Assembly (NCBI GenBank): GCA_963834515.1
Contig: CAWICB010000001.1
Location: 186,001-250,000 of the forward strand
DNA length: 64,000 bases
DNA from: RYN-230 sp963834515
GTDB taxonomy: Bacteria > Actinomycetota > Actinomycetes > Streptosporangiales > Streptosporangiaceae
Reading direction: 5' to 3'
The notes beneath the pieces are model-generated. The model saw only the letters and a program-made list of their open reading frames with translations, did not search any database and was not told where the DNA came from. Made by a program: the position numbers and the translations under genes. Positions 1 through 7,693 of the stretch are shown here, piece by piece. Numbering within the stretch: the stretch's first letter is position 1; every line of letters begins with the position of its first letter.

Positions 1-889
1 CGTGCACCTCGGCCAGCATCCAGGACTGGTAGTCGTATCCCGGCACCGGCATGGTCTCGTACACGCCGACCACCGGGATGCCGTACTTGTGCGCGGCAGC
101 CAGGAACGACGCGGTCACGGCGTCGGTCACCTGCTGGTTGTACAGGAACACCTTGACCCTGTGCTGGGCGAACAGGCTGTCTTCGAGCGACACGTACTGC
201 GGTGACAGATCCACGCCGTTCATGATGTCGGCCTGCAGGCCGAACGGGGTGAGAATACGGGTGCCGGCCGCCTGCAGCATGTAGTCGCCCACCGGTTCGG
301 TGACGGCCACCGGGGTGTTCGGGTAGGCGGCCTTGAACGTGGCCATCGCCTGGTACCAGGGCTGCAGTGACTTGTCGAACGCGGCCGCCCGGGCCCGGAA
401 GTAGGCCGCGTGTGCGGGCTGCAGGCTGGCCAGGTCGGCGGCGACCGCCCGGGCCACCGCGGGCATGGTGGACGGCTTGTACCACAGGTGCGGGTTGGGC
501 GTGCTGTCCGGCAGGCCGAGCAGGTGCTGCACGTCGATGACCTTACGGTGGGCGTTCGGCGACGCGGCCTCGATCTTGTTCATGTAGGAGTCGTAGCCGA
601 TGCCGTTCTGCACCACGAGGCTGGCGCTACTGACCTGCTGGGCCACGCTCGCGCTGGCCTCGAACGTGTGCGGGTCGGTGTTGGGGTTGCTCTCGATGGC
701 GGTCACGTGCACGTACTTGCCGCCGATCTGGCTGATCACGTTGGCGTACTCGTTCTCGGCCCCGACCGCCACGATAGTGCCGCTCGTGTCGGCCGCGGTG
801 GTGGATCCCACGCCGCTTGAGCAGGCGGATCCGAGCAGGGCGGTGGCGGCGAGCAGGGCCGTGCAAGCGGCAGGCTGACGAAGACTCAT
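1..889 (-). CDS. Zinc-type ABC transporter substrate-binding lipoprotein (3' end outside window)
   Basis: Reads leftward from an ATG at 889 and is still open at base 1, so about 296 residues are visible and the C-terminus is missing. The first 23 residues form a lipoprotein signal ending in the lipobox LLGSAC (Cys23). The rest fits the ZnuA/TroA-type cluster A-I binding-protein family: a DPHTFE histidine early, a second ligand-type histidine in NPHLWY and an acidic TEPVGDYM segment. The family captures Zn2+ or Mn2+ outside the membrane for an ABC importer; ATPase and permease genes are expected beyond the left edge. Two Zur-type boxes lie upstream in the divergent intergenic region, which favours zinc. 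Manganese cannot be excluded from sequence alone. Confidence 0.9.
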   Translation of the reverse strand, partial: MSLRQPAACTALLAATALLGSACSSGVGSTTAADTSGTIVAVGAENEYANVISQIGGKYVHVTAIESNPNTDPHTFEASASVAQQVSSASLVVQNGIGYDSYMNKIEAASPNAHRKVIDVQHLLGLPDSTPNPHLWYKPSTMPAVARAVAADLASLQPAHAAYFRARAAAFDKSLQPWYQAMATFKAAYPNTPVAVTEPVGDYMLQAAGTRILTPFGLQADIMNGVDLSPQYVSLEDSLFAQHRVKVFLYNQQVTDAVTASFLAAAHKYGIPVVGVYETMPVPGYDYQSWMLAEVH

Positions 890-992
890 GGCGATCCCGT
901 TTCAGGCGCTGGTCAGGGCTGGTGCATACCGGGGCTCGGGGGCTGAACGACCCCGGGGGTATCCGGGCCGCCGCGAACCAGCCCGGCATTGA

Positions 993-1013
993 TGAAAATG
1001 ATAACCGTTATGA
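993..1013. promoter_or_regulatory. Zur/Fur-type operator A
   Basis: A 21-bp site beginning TGAAAATGATAACC and ending GTTATGA, with an inner ATAAC-N-GTTAT palindrome. It resembles the actinobacterial Zur box and lies 104 bp upstream of the zinc-binding lipoprotein start, so it probably represses that gene when zinc is sufficient. The assignment rests on motif and context. Confidence 0.6.
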
Positions 1014-1073
1014 CTTCCGCTTGCAACGCGAGCCGGGGTTGACAGCCGCCATGCTGGCCCGGACACTACGGTC

Positions 1074-1094
1074 TGAAAATGAAAACCATTGCCA
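1074..1094. promoter_or_regulatory. Zur-type operator B with upstream -35 element
   Basis: A second 21-bp Zur-like box: left half TGAAAATGA, right half CCATTGCCA, which reads TGGCAATGG on the other strand. A TTGACA hexamer at 1039-1044 places the probable transcription start of the rightward gene at or inside the box, which would block RNA polymerase. Two boxes in one divergent region suggest both flanking genes respond to the same metal sensor. Confidence 0.6.
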
Positions 1095-1150
1095 GCCAGC
1101 CAGCCGGGCCGGCTGCGGTTCGTGTTCTCTCACTCTGAAGGAGGCTCATC

Positions 1151-1540
1151 ATGTCGCTCAACGTGTCACCGGAGCTGCTGGAACAGGCCCGGGGCGGCGA
1201 GATCAGCGACGGCGCGCTCGTCGAGACCGTCCGCGCCTCGCTGCCGTACGCGTATCAGGTCATCGCCGGTCTCGCCGCGGACCTGGACCGGGACGGCAGC
1301 GCATTCGCCGACAACCAGATCCCGCCGCCGAGCGAGGCCGAGCGTGGGCAGTTGCTGCGTGCCCTGGCCAGCGACTCGATCCGGGGCAGCCTGGAGCGTC
1401 ACTTCGTCGTCCGGCTCGCGTTCCAGAACTGCCACCGGGTGGCTGCATTCCGGCCCGGCGATCTCGGCCCCGTCTACCAGCAATTCATCTCGCCCCGGGC
1501 CCAGGTGCTGAACCAGTCGCCCGCGCTGCGCAACTGTTAG
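1151..1540 (+). CDS. Small conserved protein behind a Zur-type box, function unknown
   Basis: 129 residues starting at ATG 1151, with a strong GAAGGAGG ribosome site 7 bases upstream. No signal peptide, membrane segment or cysteine motif is visible; the protein looks soluble and cytoplasmic. Central stretches such as DNQIPPPSEAERGQLL and SIRGSLERHFVVRLAFQN look conserved and well ordered, so I judge it a real gene. Its probable promoter overlaps a Zur-type box and it diverges from a zinc-binding lipoprotein, so expression under zinc limitation is likely. I cannot name a biochemical function. A zinc-sparing or metallophore-related role would be guesswork from context. Confidence 0.75.
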   Translation: MSLNVSPELLEQARGGEISDGALVETVRASLPYAYQVIAGLAADLDRDGSAFADNQIPPPSEAERGQLLRALASDSIRGSLERHFVVRLAFQNCHRVAAFRPGDLGPVYQQFISPRAQVLNQSPALRNC

Positions 1541-1608
1541 GCGGCGAATCGCCCGGGGTGGGCCCGCCCGGGTACAGGCGGGACCACCGTAGGGCCGAAG
1601 ATGGGCAC

Positions 1609-3765
1609 ATGGCCGATCGACTGAAGAACGCCACCAGCCCCTACCTGCTGCAGCACGCGGGCAACCCGGTGGACTGGTGGCCGTGGGGCGACGAGGCGTT
1701 CGCCGAGGCGCGGGCCCGCGATGTGCCCGTGCTGCTCTCGGTCGGGTACTCGGCCTGTCACTGGTGCCACGTTATGGCGCACGAGTCGTTCGAGGACCCG
1801 CAGACCGCCGCGCTGATAAACGACAGCCTGGTGGCGATCAAGGTGGACCGCGAGGAGCGGCCGGACGTGGACGCGGTCTACATGACCGCCACCCAGGCCA
1901 TGACCGGCCAGGGCGGCTGGCCGATGACCGTGTTCCTGACCCCGGACCGGGAGCCGTTCTTCTGCGGCACCTACTTCCCCCGCGACTACTTCCAGCGCCT
2001 GGTGGCCGGCGTGGCCCAGGCCTGGCGGGAGGACCGGGCCAACGTGACCACCCAGGCCGCCGGCATCGCTGAGGCGCTGGCCGAGCGGGCCACGCCGCTG
2101 CGCGGTGCAGGCGCCCCGGGCCAGGCCGCGCTGGCCGGGACGTGCGACCAGGCCGTACTGTCGCTGGCCGGCGAGTACGACGCGGCCGGTGGCGGTTTCG
2201 GCGGCGCGCCCAAGTTCCCGCCGTCCACGGTGCTGGAGTTCCTGCTCCGGCACGCCGAACGGGGCGGCCCGGGCGCGGGCCAGGCCCGCCAGATGACCGA
2301 GGGGACCGCTGAGGCGATGGCCCGCGGCGGCCTGTACGACCAGCTGGCCGGCGGGTTCGCGCGCTACTCGACGGACGCCGGCTGGGTCGTCCCGCACTTC
2401 GAGAAGATGCTCTACGACAACGCCCTGCTGGCCCGGGTGTACACCCACCTGTGGCGGCGTACCGGGTCGGCGCTGGCCCGCCGGGTGGCCACTGAGACGT
2501 GCCAGTGGATGCTGGCCGAGCTGGGCACCCCGGAAGGCGGCCTGGCCGCCGCGCTGGATGCGGACAGCGACGGGGCCGAAGGCCTCTTCTATACGTGGAC
2601 CCCGGCCGAGCTCACCGACGCACTAGGGGCGGCCGACGGCGAGTGGGCGGCAGGGGCGTTCGGCGTCACGGCTTCTGGGACTTTCGAGCATGGCCGCTCG
2701 GTGCTGCAGCGGCGTACGGACCCCAGCGACACGGAACGGCTGGCCCGGGTGCGCGGGGCGCTGCTGGCCCGGCGCGGGCAGCGGGTCCGGCCGGGCCGGG
2801 ACGACAAGGTGGTCGCGGCGTGGAACGGGCTGGCCATCGCGGCCCTGGCCGAGACCGGGCTGCTGCTCGGCGAGGCTGCGTTCGTGGCCGCCGCCCGGGA
2901 CGCGGCCGGGCTGCTGGCCCGGGTGCACCTGGCCGGCGGGCGGCTGGCCCGGACCTCCCGCGACGGCGTGGCCGGGTCCAGCGCCGGGGTGCTGGAGGAC
3001 TACGCGTGCGTGGCCGAGGGGTTCCTCGCGCTGTCCGGGGTGACCGGCGAGGCCCGCTGGGTCACGCTGGCCGGGCAGCTGCTGGACACCGCCCTGGACC
3101 GGTTCGCGGACGGGGCGGGCGGCTTCTTCGACACCGCCGACGACGGCGAGGCGCTCGTCTACCGCCCGGCCGACCCGGCCGACGGGCCTACCCCGTCCGG
3201 GGCGTTCGCCGCGGCCGGCGCGCTGCTCAGCTACGCCGCGCTGACCGGCTCGGAGCGGCATCGCGACGCGGCCGTGGCCGCGCTCGGGGTGCTTGGCCCG
3301 ATCGCCAGCCGGTTCCCGATCGCGGCTGGCTGGGGCCTGGCCGTGGCCGAGGCGGTGCTGTCCGGGCCGGCCGAGATCGCCGTGGTCGGGCCGCCCGGCG
3401 CGGCCGGGACGGTGGAACTGCACCGGACCGCGCTGCACGCCGCCCCGCCGGGCGCGGTGGTCGCGCTCGGGTCCGGCCTGGGCTTCGCCGCGGCCGGGTC
3501 AGGCGGGCCGGGCGGTCCGGGCGGTCCGGGCGAGCAGGGCGGTCCAGGCCGGAGCGACGGGCCGGGCGAGCCGGGCGGTCCGGACGGGCCGGGCGGTCCG
3601 GACGGGAGTGAAGCGCCGGGCGGGATCGGGCTCCTGGCCGGGCGCGGGCTGGTCAACGGCAGGCCGGCCGCGTACGTCTGCCGCAACTTCACCTGCCTGG
3701 CCCCGGTCACCGAGCCGGCCGCACTGCGCGCCGCGCTGGACGCCGCGGCGGGAAACAATGGGTAA
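1609..3765 (+). CDS. Thioredoxin-domain DUF255 protein (YyaL/SSP411 family)
   Basis: 718 residues from ATG 1609. The start is chosen because family similarity begins at once with LKNATSPYLLQHAGNPVDWW. The N-terminal thioredoxin-like domain carries a CHWC motif (Cys50 and Cys53), followed by GGWPMTVFLTPD. The remainder is an alpha/alpha-barrel region containing VPHFEKMLYDNALL, as in N-acylglucosamine-epimerase-like folds. The family is widespread and its reaction is not established; a redox or glycan-related role is usually proposed. Unusual here is a Gly-Pro-rich low-complexity insert (codons near 3500-3610, GGPGGPG-type repeats) before a normal C-terminus ending in VCRNFTCLAPV. The frame is also open upstream to 817, but that segment is antisense to the lipoprotein gene and is not counted. 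Confidence 0.9.
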   Translation: MADRLKNATSPYLLQHAGNPVDWWPWGDEAFAEARARDVPVLLSVGYSACHWCHVMAHESFEDPQTAALINDSLVAIKVDREERPDVDAVYMTATQAMTGQGGWPMTVFLTPDREPFFCGTYFPRDYFQRLVAGVAQAWREDRANVTTQAAGIAEALAERATPLRGAGAPGQAALAGTCDQAVLSLAGEYDAAGGGFGGAPKFPPSTVLEFLLRHAERGGPGAGQARQMTEGTAEAMARGGLYDQLAGGFARYSTDAGWVVPHFEKMLYDNALLARVYTHLWRRTGSALARRVATETCQWMLAELGTPEGGLAAALDADSDGAEGLFYTWTPAELTDALGAADGEWAAGAFGVTASGTFEHGRSVLQRRTDPSDTERLARVRGALLARRGQRVRPGRDDKVVAAWNGLAIAALAETGLLLGEAAFVAAARDAAGLLARVHLAGGRLARTSRDGVAGSSAGVLEDYACVAEGFLALSGVTGEARWVTLAGQLLDTALDRFADGAGGFFDTADDGEALVYRPADPADGPTPSGAFAAAGALLSYAALTGSERHRDAAVAALGVLGPIASRFPIAAGWGLAVAEAVLSGPAEIAVVGPPGAAGTVELHRTALHAAPPGAVVALGSGLGFAAAGSGGPGGPGGPGEQGGPGRSDGPGEPGGPDGPGGPDGSEAPGGIGLLAGRGLVNGRPAAYVCRNFTCLAPVTEPAALRAALDAAAGNNG

Positions 3766-3900
3766 TTTTCAGCCGAAATATCCGGCCCGGGCCGCAGTGC
3801 GCAACCGCCGGCCTGGCCTGCCCGGAGCCACCCGGGCGCTGACCTACGGCGGTTCCGGGACCCCTGGTATGCGCCGCGCGGCTGGGGTATAGCTGGTCTC

Positions 3901-5286
3901 GTGACTTCTTTGCCGGTGCTCGCGCGGGCCTTCGCCCGGCCTGCGCTGGCCTTCGGCCGGCACGCGCTGGCCCGGCCCGCCGGCCCGGCCGCGGTGGCCG
4001 CCGTGGCCCTGCTCGGCACCGGGATGGCGGCCGGGCTGCCCGCCGCGCAGGCGGCCACCCGGCAGGCCCGCGGCGTGCACGTGATCCCGGGCGGCGCTCA
4101 GGCGGCCGCGACGGGCAGCACGGGCAGCAGCCTGCTGCAGTCCCGCGGCACGACGCCCACCGTGGTCGTTACGGCGGCCGCGCGCCGGGCCGACGTCGCG
4201 CCGGTAGGCAAGCTGATGAGCGTCGACATCCTGGTCGTGTCCCACTCGGCGCTGCCGGCCAGCGCCGCGTCCAGGGTGGCCCGGCTGCCCGGGGTGCAGG
4301 CGGCCCGGGCGGTGGACGCGGCCCGGATCCAGGTCAACGGCAAGTTCGTGGCCATGCTCGGGGTGGACCCGTCCACGTTCCGCGACTTCGCGGCCGGCCC
4401 GACCGCGCGCTCCAGCCAGTTGTGGCAGAACGTCGCCGCGGGTGGCATCGCCGTCTCCTACACCATGGGGCAGCAGGACAAGCTGCCGCTGGGCGGCACC
4501 GTGCGGGTATCCGGGCGGCGGCTGGAGTCACTGCGGGTGGGCGGGTTCGGCACTGTGGGCATCGGCGGGGTGGATGCCGTCGTCTCAGCTCAGGTGGCGC
4601 GGTCGCTTGGCTTCCCGGTCGGCAACGCCATCATGATCAGCGCGCCGCACGCGCAGATCGCCTCGCTGGTGCGCAAGATCAAGGCGCGGATGCCGCGCGG
4701 TGCGCTGGTCCAGCCGCTGGTCAGCACCGCAGTCACCGGCCGCCCAGCGGCGGCCGGCGCGGTCGGGGCGTCCGCCGGGGTCGCGGCTTCGGCCGGGGCG
4801 TCCGGGGCCGGTGCGTCCGGGGGCACGGCGGGCAGCGGCACCGTGCCGTCCGGCCAGCCGGGCAGCACGCTCAGCATGGCCGAGCTGATCGCCATGCTCA
4901 AGGCGGCGGTCAGCCGGGTCGGGATGCCGTACGTATGGGGTGCGGCCGGGCCTAGCTCGTTCGACTGCTCCGGGCTGGTGCAGTGGTCCTTCGCCCAGGC
5001 CGGCGTGGTCATGCCGCGGGTCGCCGCGGACCAGGCCCGGACCGGCCCGGCCGTGCCGCTGAGCCAGTTGCAGCCCGGCGACCTGCTCTTCTACCACACC
5101 GACCCGACCGCGCCCGACTATGTCTCGCACGTGGCCATCTACCTCGGCAAGGGCCTCGAGATCCAGGCGCCGCAGCCGGGTCAGGACGTGCAGATCGTGC
5201 CGGTCTGGCTGGGCAGCGAATTCGCTGGCGCGGTCCAGGTGGATCCGGCCATCGCGGCCCAGGTGGCCGCCAACCCGGTCGGCTGA
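3901..5286 (+). CDS. Secreted NlpC/P60 (C40) cell-wall peptidase
   Basis: 461 residues from GTG 3901. An N-terminal hydrophobic signal ending near AAQAATRQ indicates export. A long middle region has no recognised domain. An Ala/Gly/Ser linker (about residues 285-320) leads to the C-terminal NlpC/P60 domain: GMPYVWGAAGPSSFDCSGL holds the nucleophile Cys356 and SHVAIY holds His410. The family hydrolyses peptide bonds in peptidoglycan stems, usually D-Glu-diaminopimelate. No ribosome site precedes the GTG, while TATAGCT lies about 10 bases upstream, so the mRNA may be leaderless; this is tentative. No c-di-AMP riboswitch of the kind found before some actinobacterial NlpC genes was seen in the 135-bp leader. 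Confidence 0.9.
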   Translation: MTSLPVLARAFARPALAFGRHALARPAGPAAVAAVALLGTGMAAGLPAAQAATRQARGVHVIPGGAQAAATGSTGSSLLQSRGTTPTVVVTAAARRADVAPVGKLMSVDILVVSHSALPASAASRVARLPGVQAARAVDAARIQVNGKFVAMLGVDPSTFRDFAAGPTARSSQLWQNVAAGGIAVSYTMGQQDKLPLGGTVRVSGRRLESLRVGGFGTVGIGGVDAVVSAQVARSLGFPVGNAIMISAPHAQIASLVRKIKARMPRGALVQPLVSTAVTGRPAAAGAVGASAGVAASAGASGAGASGGTAGSGTVPSGQPGSTLSMAELIAMLKAAVSRVGMPYVWGAAGPSSFDCSGLVQWSFAQAGVVMPRVAADQARTGPAVPLSQLQPGDLLFYHTDPTAPDYVSHVAIYLGKGLEIQAPQPGQDVQIVPVWLGSEFAGAVQVDPAIAAQVAANPVG

Positions 5287-5342
5287 ACTCCCTCGCCGGC
5301 AGCCAGCGGCCGGCGGCCGTTGGCCGGGCGCCGGGCCGGGCC

Positions 5343-5378
5343 GGGCCGCAGGCCGGGCCGCAGGCCGGGCCGCAGGCC
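5343..5378. repeat. Three tandem 12-bp GC-rich repeats
   Basis: GGGCCGCAGGCC occurs three times head to tail at 5343, 5355 and 5367, in the gap after the NlpC gene. Nothing coding is supported here. It may mark replication slippage in very GC-rich DNA. Confidence 0.8.
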
Positions 5379-5530
5379 GCGGACTGGGCGGCAGGCCGCG
5401 GGCCGGACCTCATCGCCGCGCACTGTCTCCCGGCCCCTGCCCCGGGGGCCAGATCCCGTTGATCCCACTGGTCCCGTGGGACACATCAGCCCCCGCCCCG
5501 GCCCGGTCCGGAGTCGGCCAGGGCTGGCCA

Positions 5531-5610
5531 GGGCATCTCTTCACGGATCTGGTGCGATAGGTGCCCGTTTTATCCTGGTTTGTGCGGACCGGGCCCGTGA
5601 AAAGATGCCC
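5531..5610. repeat. Long inverted repeat, 16-nt arms
   Basis: Left arm GGGCATCTCTTCACGG (5531-5546) and right arm CCGTGAAAAGATGCCC (5595-5610) pair over 16 positions with one mismatch around a 48-nt spacer. No long T-run follows, so it is not a typical terminator. It sits in the 418-bp gap between the NlpC gene and the 5705 gene and could be a regulatory or mRNA structure. Its function is unknown. Confidence 0.6.
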
Positions 5611-5669
5611 TCGGCGGACACAGGGTCCCAGGGGGCGGGACGCGTGGGGTGCCAGGTAACAGGAGTTGC

Positions 5670-5698
5670 TTGCCTTGATCACGCAAGCGTGATTACAT
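5670..5698 (+). promoter_or_regulatory. Predicted promoter containing an operator palindrome
   Basis: A -35-like TTGCCT at 5670-5675 and a -10-like TTACAT at 5693-5698 are 17 bp apart, placing the transcript start about at the GTG 5705, i.e. a leaderless mRNA. Inside the spacer lies the perfect palindrome ATCACGC-AA-GCGTGAT (5678-5693). A repressor bound there would cover the promoter. The promoter hexamers are weak matches. Confidence 0.45.
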
Positions 5699-5704
5699 CA
5701 TTAC

Positions 5705-6244
5705 GTGGCTAACGAGGAGTCCGGCGCGGACGCCGGATCCGGCGAACAGCTGCGCAGATGGTTCATCGGCCAGCTGCCGGACGGCTGGTTCACCGGGACG
5801 CCGGACATCGTGGCGGACCGGGAAGAGATCACCGTGGTCGGCCCGGTGGATGACCTGGGCCTCCCGGGCGACGCGCCGCCGGCCGCCCGCGCGGCCGCCG
5901 CGGAGGCGCGGGCCCGGCGGTTCCGTGAGCAGACCCGCGACCACCGGATCGAGATCGCCCGGGAGGCCGAGCAGCGGTTCGGCCGGAAGGTCTCCTGGGG
6001 CGTGATCTGCGGTGGCCGCAAGGTGATGTTCACGTCGCTGTCGGTGCCGGTGATGACCCGGCTGCGGCAGTCCGAGCGCCGGGTGCTGGACACCCTGGTC
6101 GACGCGGGCGTGGCGCGCAGCCGCAGTGACGCGCTGGCCTGGTGCGTGCGGCTGGTCGGCGAGCACGAGGAATCCTGGCTGGGCCAGCTGCGCGACGCGC
6201 TGCGCCGGGTCGAGGAGGTCCGGGCCGAGGGCCCGCAGGCGTGA
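5705..6244 (+). CDS. Conserved actinobacterial protein with ribbon-helix-helix-like C-terminus
   Basis: 179 residues from GTG 5705. No ribosome site is present and the predicted promoter ends immediately before the GTG, consistent with leaderless translation. The N-terminal half is acidic (PDIVADREEITVVGPVDDL). A charged helical stretch follows, and the C-terminal 60 residues (MTRLRQSERRVLDTLVDAGVARSRSDALAWCVRL, given here only as a region) resemble a ribbon-helix-helix DNA-binding fold used by small repressors. Together with the palindrome in its own promoter this suggests negative autoregulation, which is inference. It could be only a conserved hypothetical with a dimerising helix pair. It is transcribed toward the isoprenyl transferase gene 388 bp downstream. 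Confidence 0.7.
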   Translation: MANEESGADAGSGEQLRRWFIGQLPDGWFTGTPDIVADREEITVVGPVDDLGLPGDAPPAARAAAAEARARRFREQTRDHRIEIAREAEQRFGRKVSWGVICGGRKVMFTSLSVPVMTRLRQSERRVLDTLVDAGVARSRSDALAWCVRLVGEHEESWLGQLRDALRRVEEVRAEGPQA

Positions 6245-6275
6245 CCGGAGGCGCGCGGGGGGATAGGTGAAGGCC

Positions 6276-6353
6276 CGCGCCAGGCTGAAGCGAAGGCGCC
6301 CGGGCTACGCGCGCCAGGCTGAAGCGAAGGCGCGCCAGGCTGAGCCAAGGCAT
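6276..6353. repeat. Three imperfect 23-bp direct repeats
   Basis: A unit beginning CGCGCCAGGCTGAAGCGAAG occurs at 6276 and 6308; a diverged third copy begins at 6331. They occupy the first part of the 388-bp gap between the 5705 gene and the isoprenyl transferase gene. A non-coding repeat cluster is the simplest reading. Confidence 0.7.
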
Positions 6354-6541
6354 GCGCAATGGCGCATGGGCGTAAACGCTGGGCAAAAACACGGCCGGCC
6401 AGCACGCCGCGGGCGGGCAGCTTTTCCGGTTGCCCGCCGCCGGTGCCGCACGGCATGACACCCGTTGTGACGGCCACTGCGCCGCCTGGTGCACCCGTTC
6501 GCTGGGCCGCTGACCGGCTGCCGCTGACACGCTGAACCCCG

Positions 6542-6553
6542 GGGACATGTCCC
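6542..6553. promoter_or_regulatory. Perfect 12-bp palindrome upstream of the isoprenyl transferase gene
   Basis: GGGACATGTCCC lies 80 bp before the ATG at 6633. It could be an operator, but no cognate regulator can be named and one 12-mer could arise by chance in this composition. Nothing else is recognisable between 6354 and 6632. Confidence 0.3.
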
Positions 6554-6632
6554 GAGCCCGTCCTGATTGGTGACATCCTTGGTATGGGCAGGCCATTCCT
6601 TGATCAGCGATCAGCGGCGGAAGAGGGTTCGG

Positions 6633-7394
6633 ATGGGAATTCGCGACCTCGTCTACCGCGTCTACGAGCGCAGGCTGGAAGCATCCCTGTCCCGGCACGA
6701 TGTCCCCCGGCACGTCGGCGTGATCCTGGACGGCAACCGCCGGTGGGCCCGGCTGGCGGGCTTCACCGACGTCAGCGACGGCCACCAGAAGGGTGCCGAG
6801 CACATCTTCGAGCTGCTGGGCTGGTGCCGCCAGGCCGGGGTCGAGGTGGTCACGCTCTGGCTGCTGTCCACCGACAACCTGGCCCGCCCGGCCAGCGAGC
6901 TGGCCCCGCTGCTGAAGATCATCGAGAGCACGGTCCGCGACCTGGCCACTGCGGGCTGGCACGTGAAGCCGGTGGGCGCGCTCGACCTGCTGCCCGCGGA
7001 AACGGCCTACGAGCTCAAGGAGGCCGGCGAGGCCACGGCGCACAACCCCGGCCTGCTGGTCAACGTGGCCATTGGGTACGGCGGCCGCCGCGAGATCGCC
7101 GACGCGGTCCGGTCGCTGCTGCAGGACCACGCGACCCGGGGCACCACGATCGAGGAACTGGCCGAGATCCTCGACGTGGAGCACATCGCCGAGCACCTGT
7201 ACACCGCCGGGCAGCCCGACCCGGACCTGGTCATCAGGACCTCGGGGGAGCAGCGCCTGGGTGGTTTCCTGCTCTGGCAGAGCGCGCACTCGGAGTTCTA
7301 CTTCTGCGACGCGTACTGGCCCGACTTCCGCCGGGTTGACTTCCTCCGCGCGCTCCGTTCCTATTCCGCGCGGCAGCGCAGGTTTGGTTCCTGA
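6633..7394 (+). CDS. Isoprenyl transferase (cis-prenyl diphosphate synthase, UppS family)
   Basis: 253 residues from ATG 6633, preceded by an AGAGGG ribosome site. Family motifs are all present: HVGVILDGNRRWA with catalytic Asp33, GYGGRREIADAV, and DLVIRTSGEQRLGGFLLWQSAHSE near the C-terminus (quoted in part). The enzyme condenses isopentenyl diphosphate onto an allylic primer with cis geometry to make polyprenyl carriers for cell-wall assembly at the inner membrane face. The length and the neighbouring PIN-PhoH2 gene recall the mycobacterial short-chain Z-farnesyl diphosphate synthase locus (Rv1086 near phoH2), so a short-chain product is possible; sequence alone does not decide chain length. 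Confidence 0.93.
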   Translation: MGIRDLVYRVYERRLEASLSRHDVPRHVGVILDGNRRWARLAGFTDVSDGHQKGAEHIFELLGWCRQAGVEVVTLWLLSTDNLARPASELAPLLKIIESTVRDLATAGWHVKPVGALDLLPAETAYELKEAGEATAHNPGLLVNVAIGYGGRREIADAVRSLLQDHATRGTTIEELAEILDVEHIAEHLYTAGQPDPDLVIRTSGEQRLGGFLLWQSAHSEFYFCDAYWPDFRRVDFLRALRSYSARQRRFGS

Positions 7395-7443
7395 ACACCC
7401 TGCTGCCTAACGCCCGGATGCGGAACTGCCGCCATTAAACCTC

Positions 7444-7466
7444 GGTGTCGCGTGGTACGCGACACC
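7444..7466 (+). terminator. Hairpin after the isoprenyl transferase gene
   Basis: GGTGTCGCG-TGGTA-CGCGACACC is a perfect 9-bp stem with a 5-nt loop, 50 bp past the stop codon. It has no T-tract, as is common in actinomycetes. It may instead be the first helix of the phoH2 leader. Confidence 0.5.
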
Positions 7467-7680
7467 CCGGGTGGGTCTTCCGGGGACCGCCCGCTGCGGG
7501 TACCTTCGATGTCAGGCGGGCGGTGCCTAGCCGCCCACCCTGGGAAGGCCCTCGACATACTCGAGCTTCGTGCCGGCGCACGCAGGCGAGACGAGCGAAG
7601 GGCCGGGACCCGGCCCCTCGAGGGCAGGTCCCGGTCCCGAAGACACTTCTGTGTCCGAGTTCGGCGCCATTCACGGCGCC
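7466..7680 (+). promoter_or_regulatory. Structured 5' leader of phoH2
   Basis: The 300-bp gap before phoH2 holds several strong helices: GGGTGGG/CCCACCC (7469-7475 with 7534-7540) enclosing ACCGCCCGC/GCGGGCGGT (7486-7494 with 7516-7524), then GGGCCG/CGGCCC (7600-7616), GACAC/GTGTC (7642-7655), and GGCGCC/GGCGCC (7663-7680) just before the GGGGAGA ribosome site. So many stems, one abutting the ribosome site, suggest a cis-regulatory RNA. I could not match it to a named riboswitch class. Confidence 0.45.
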
Positions 7681-7693
7681 CAGGGGAGAACGA

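Noticed and set aside
817..1608. Upstream extension of the DUF255 reading frame (long open frame from 817)
   Set aside because: It is antisense to the zinc lipoprotein gene and overlaps the 1151 gene in another frame; family similarity starts at 1609.
3766..3900. c-di-AMP (ydaO-type) riboswitch before the NlpC gene
   Set aside because: Expected because actinobacterial cell-wall hydrolases often carry one, but the conserved helices were not found and the leader is too short.
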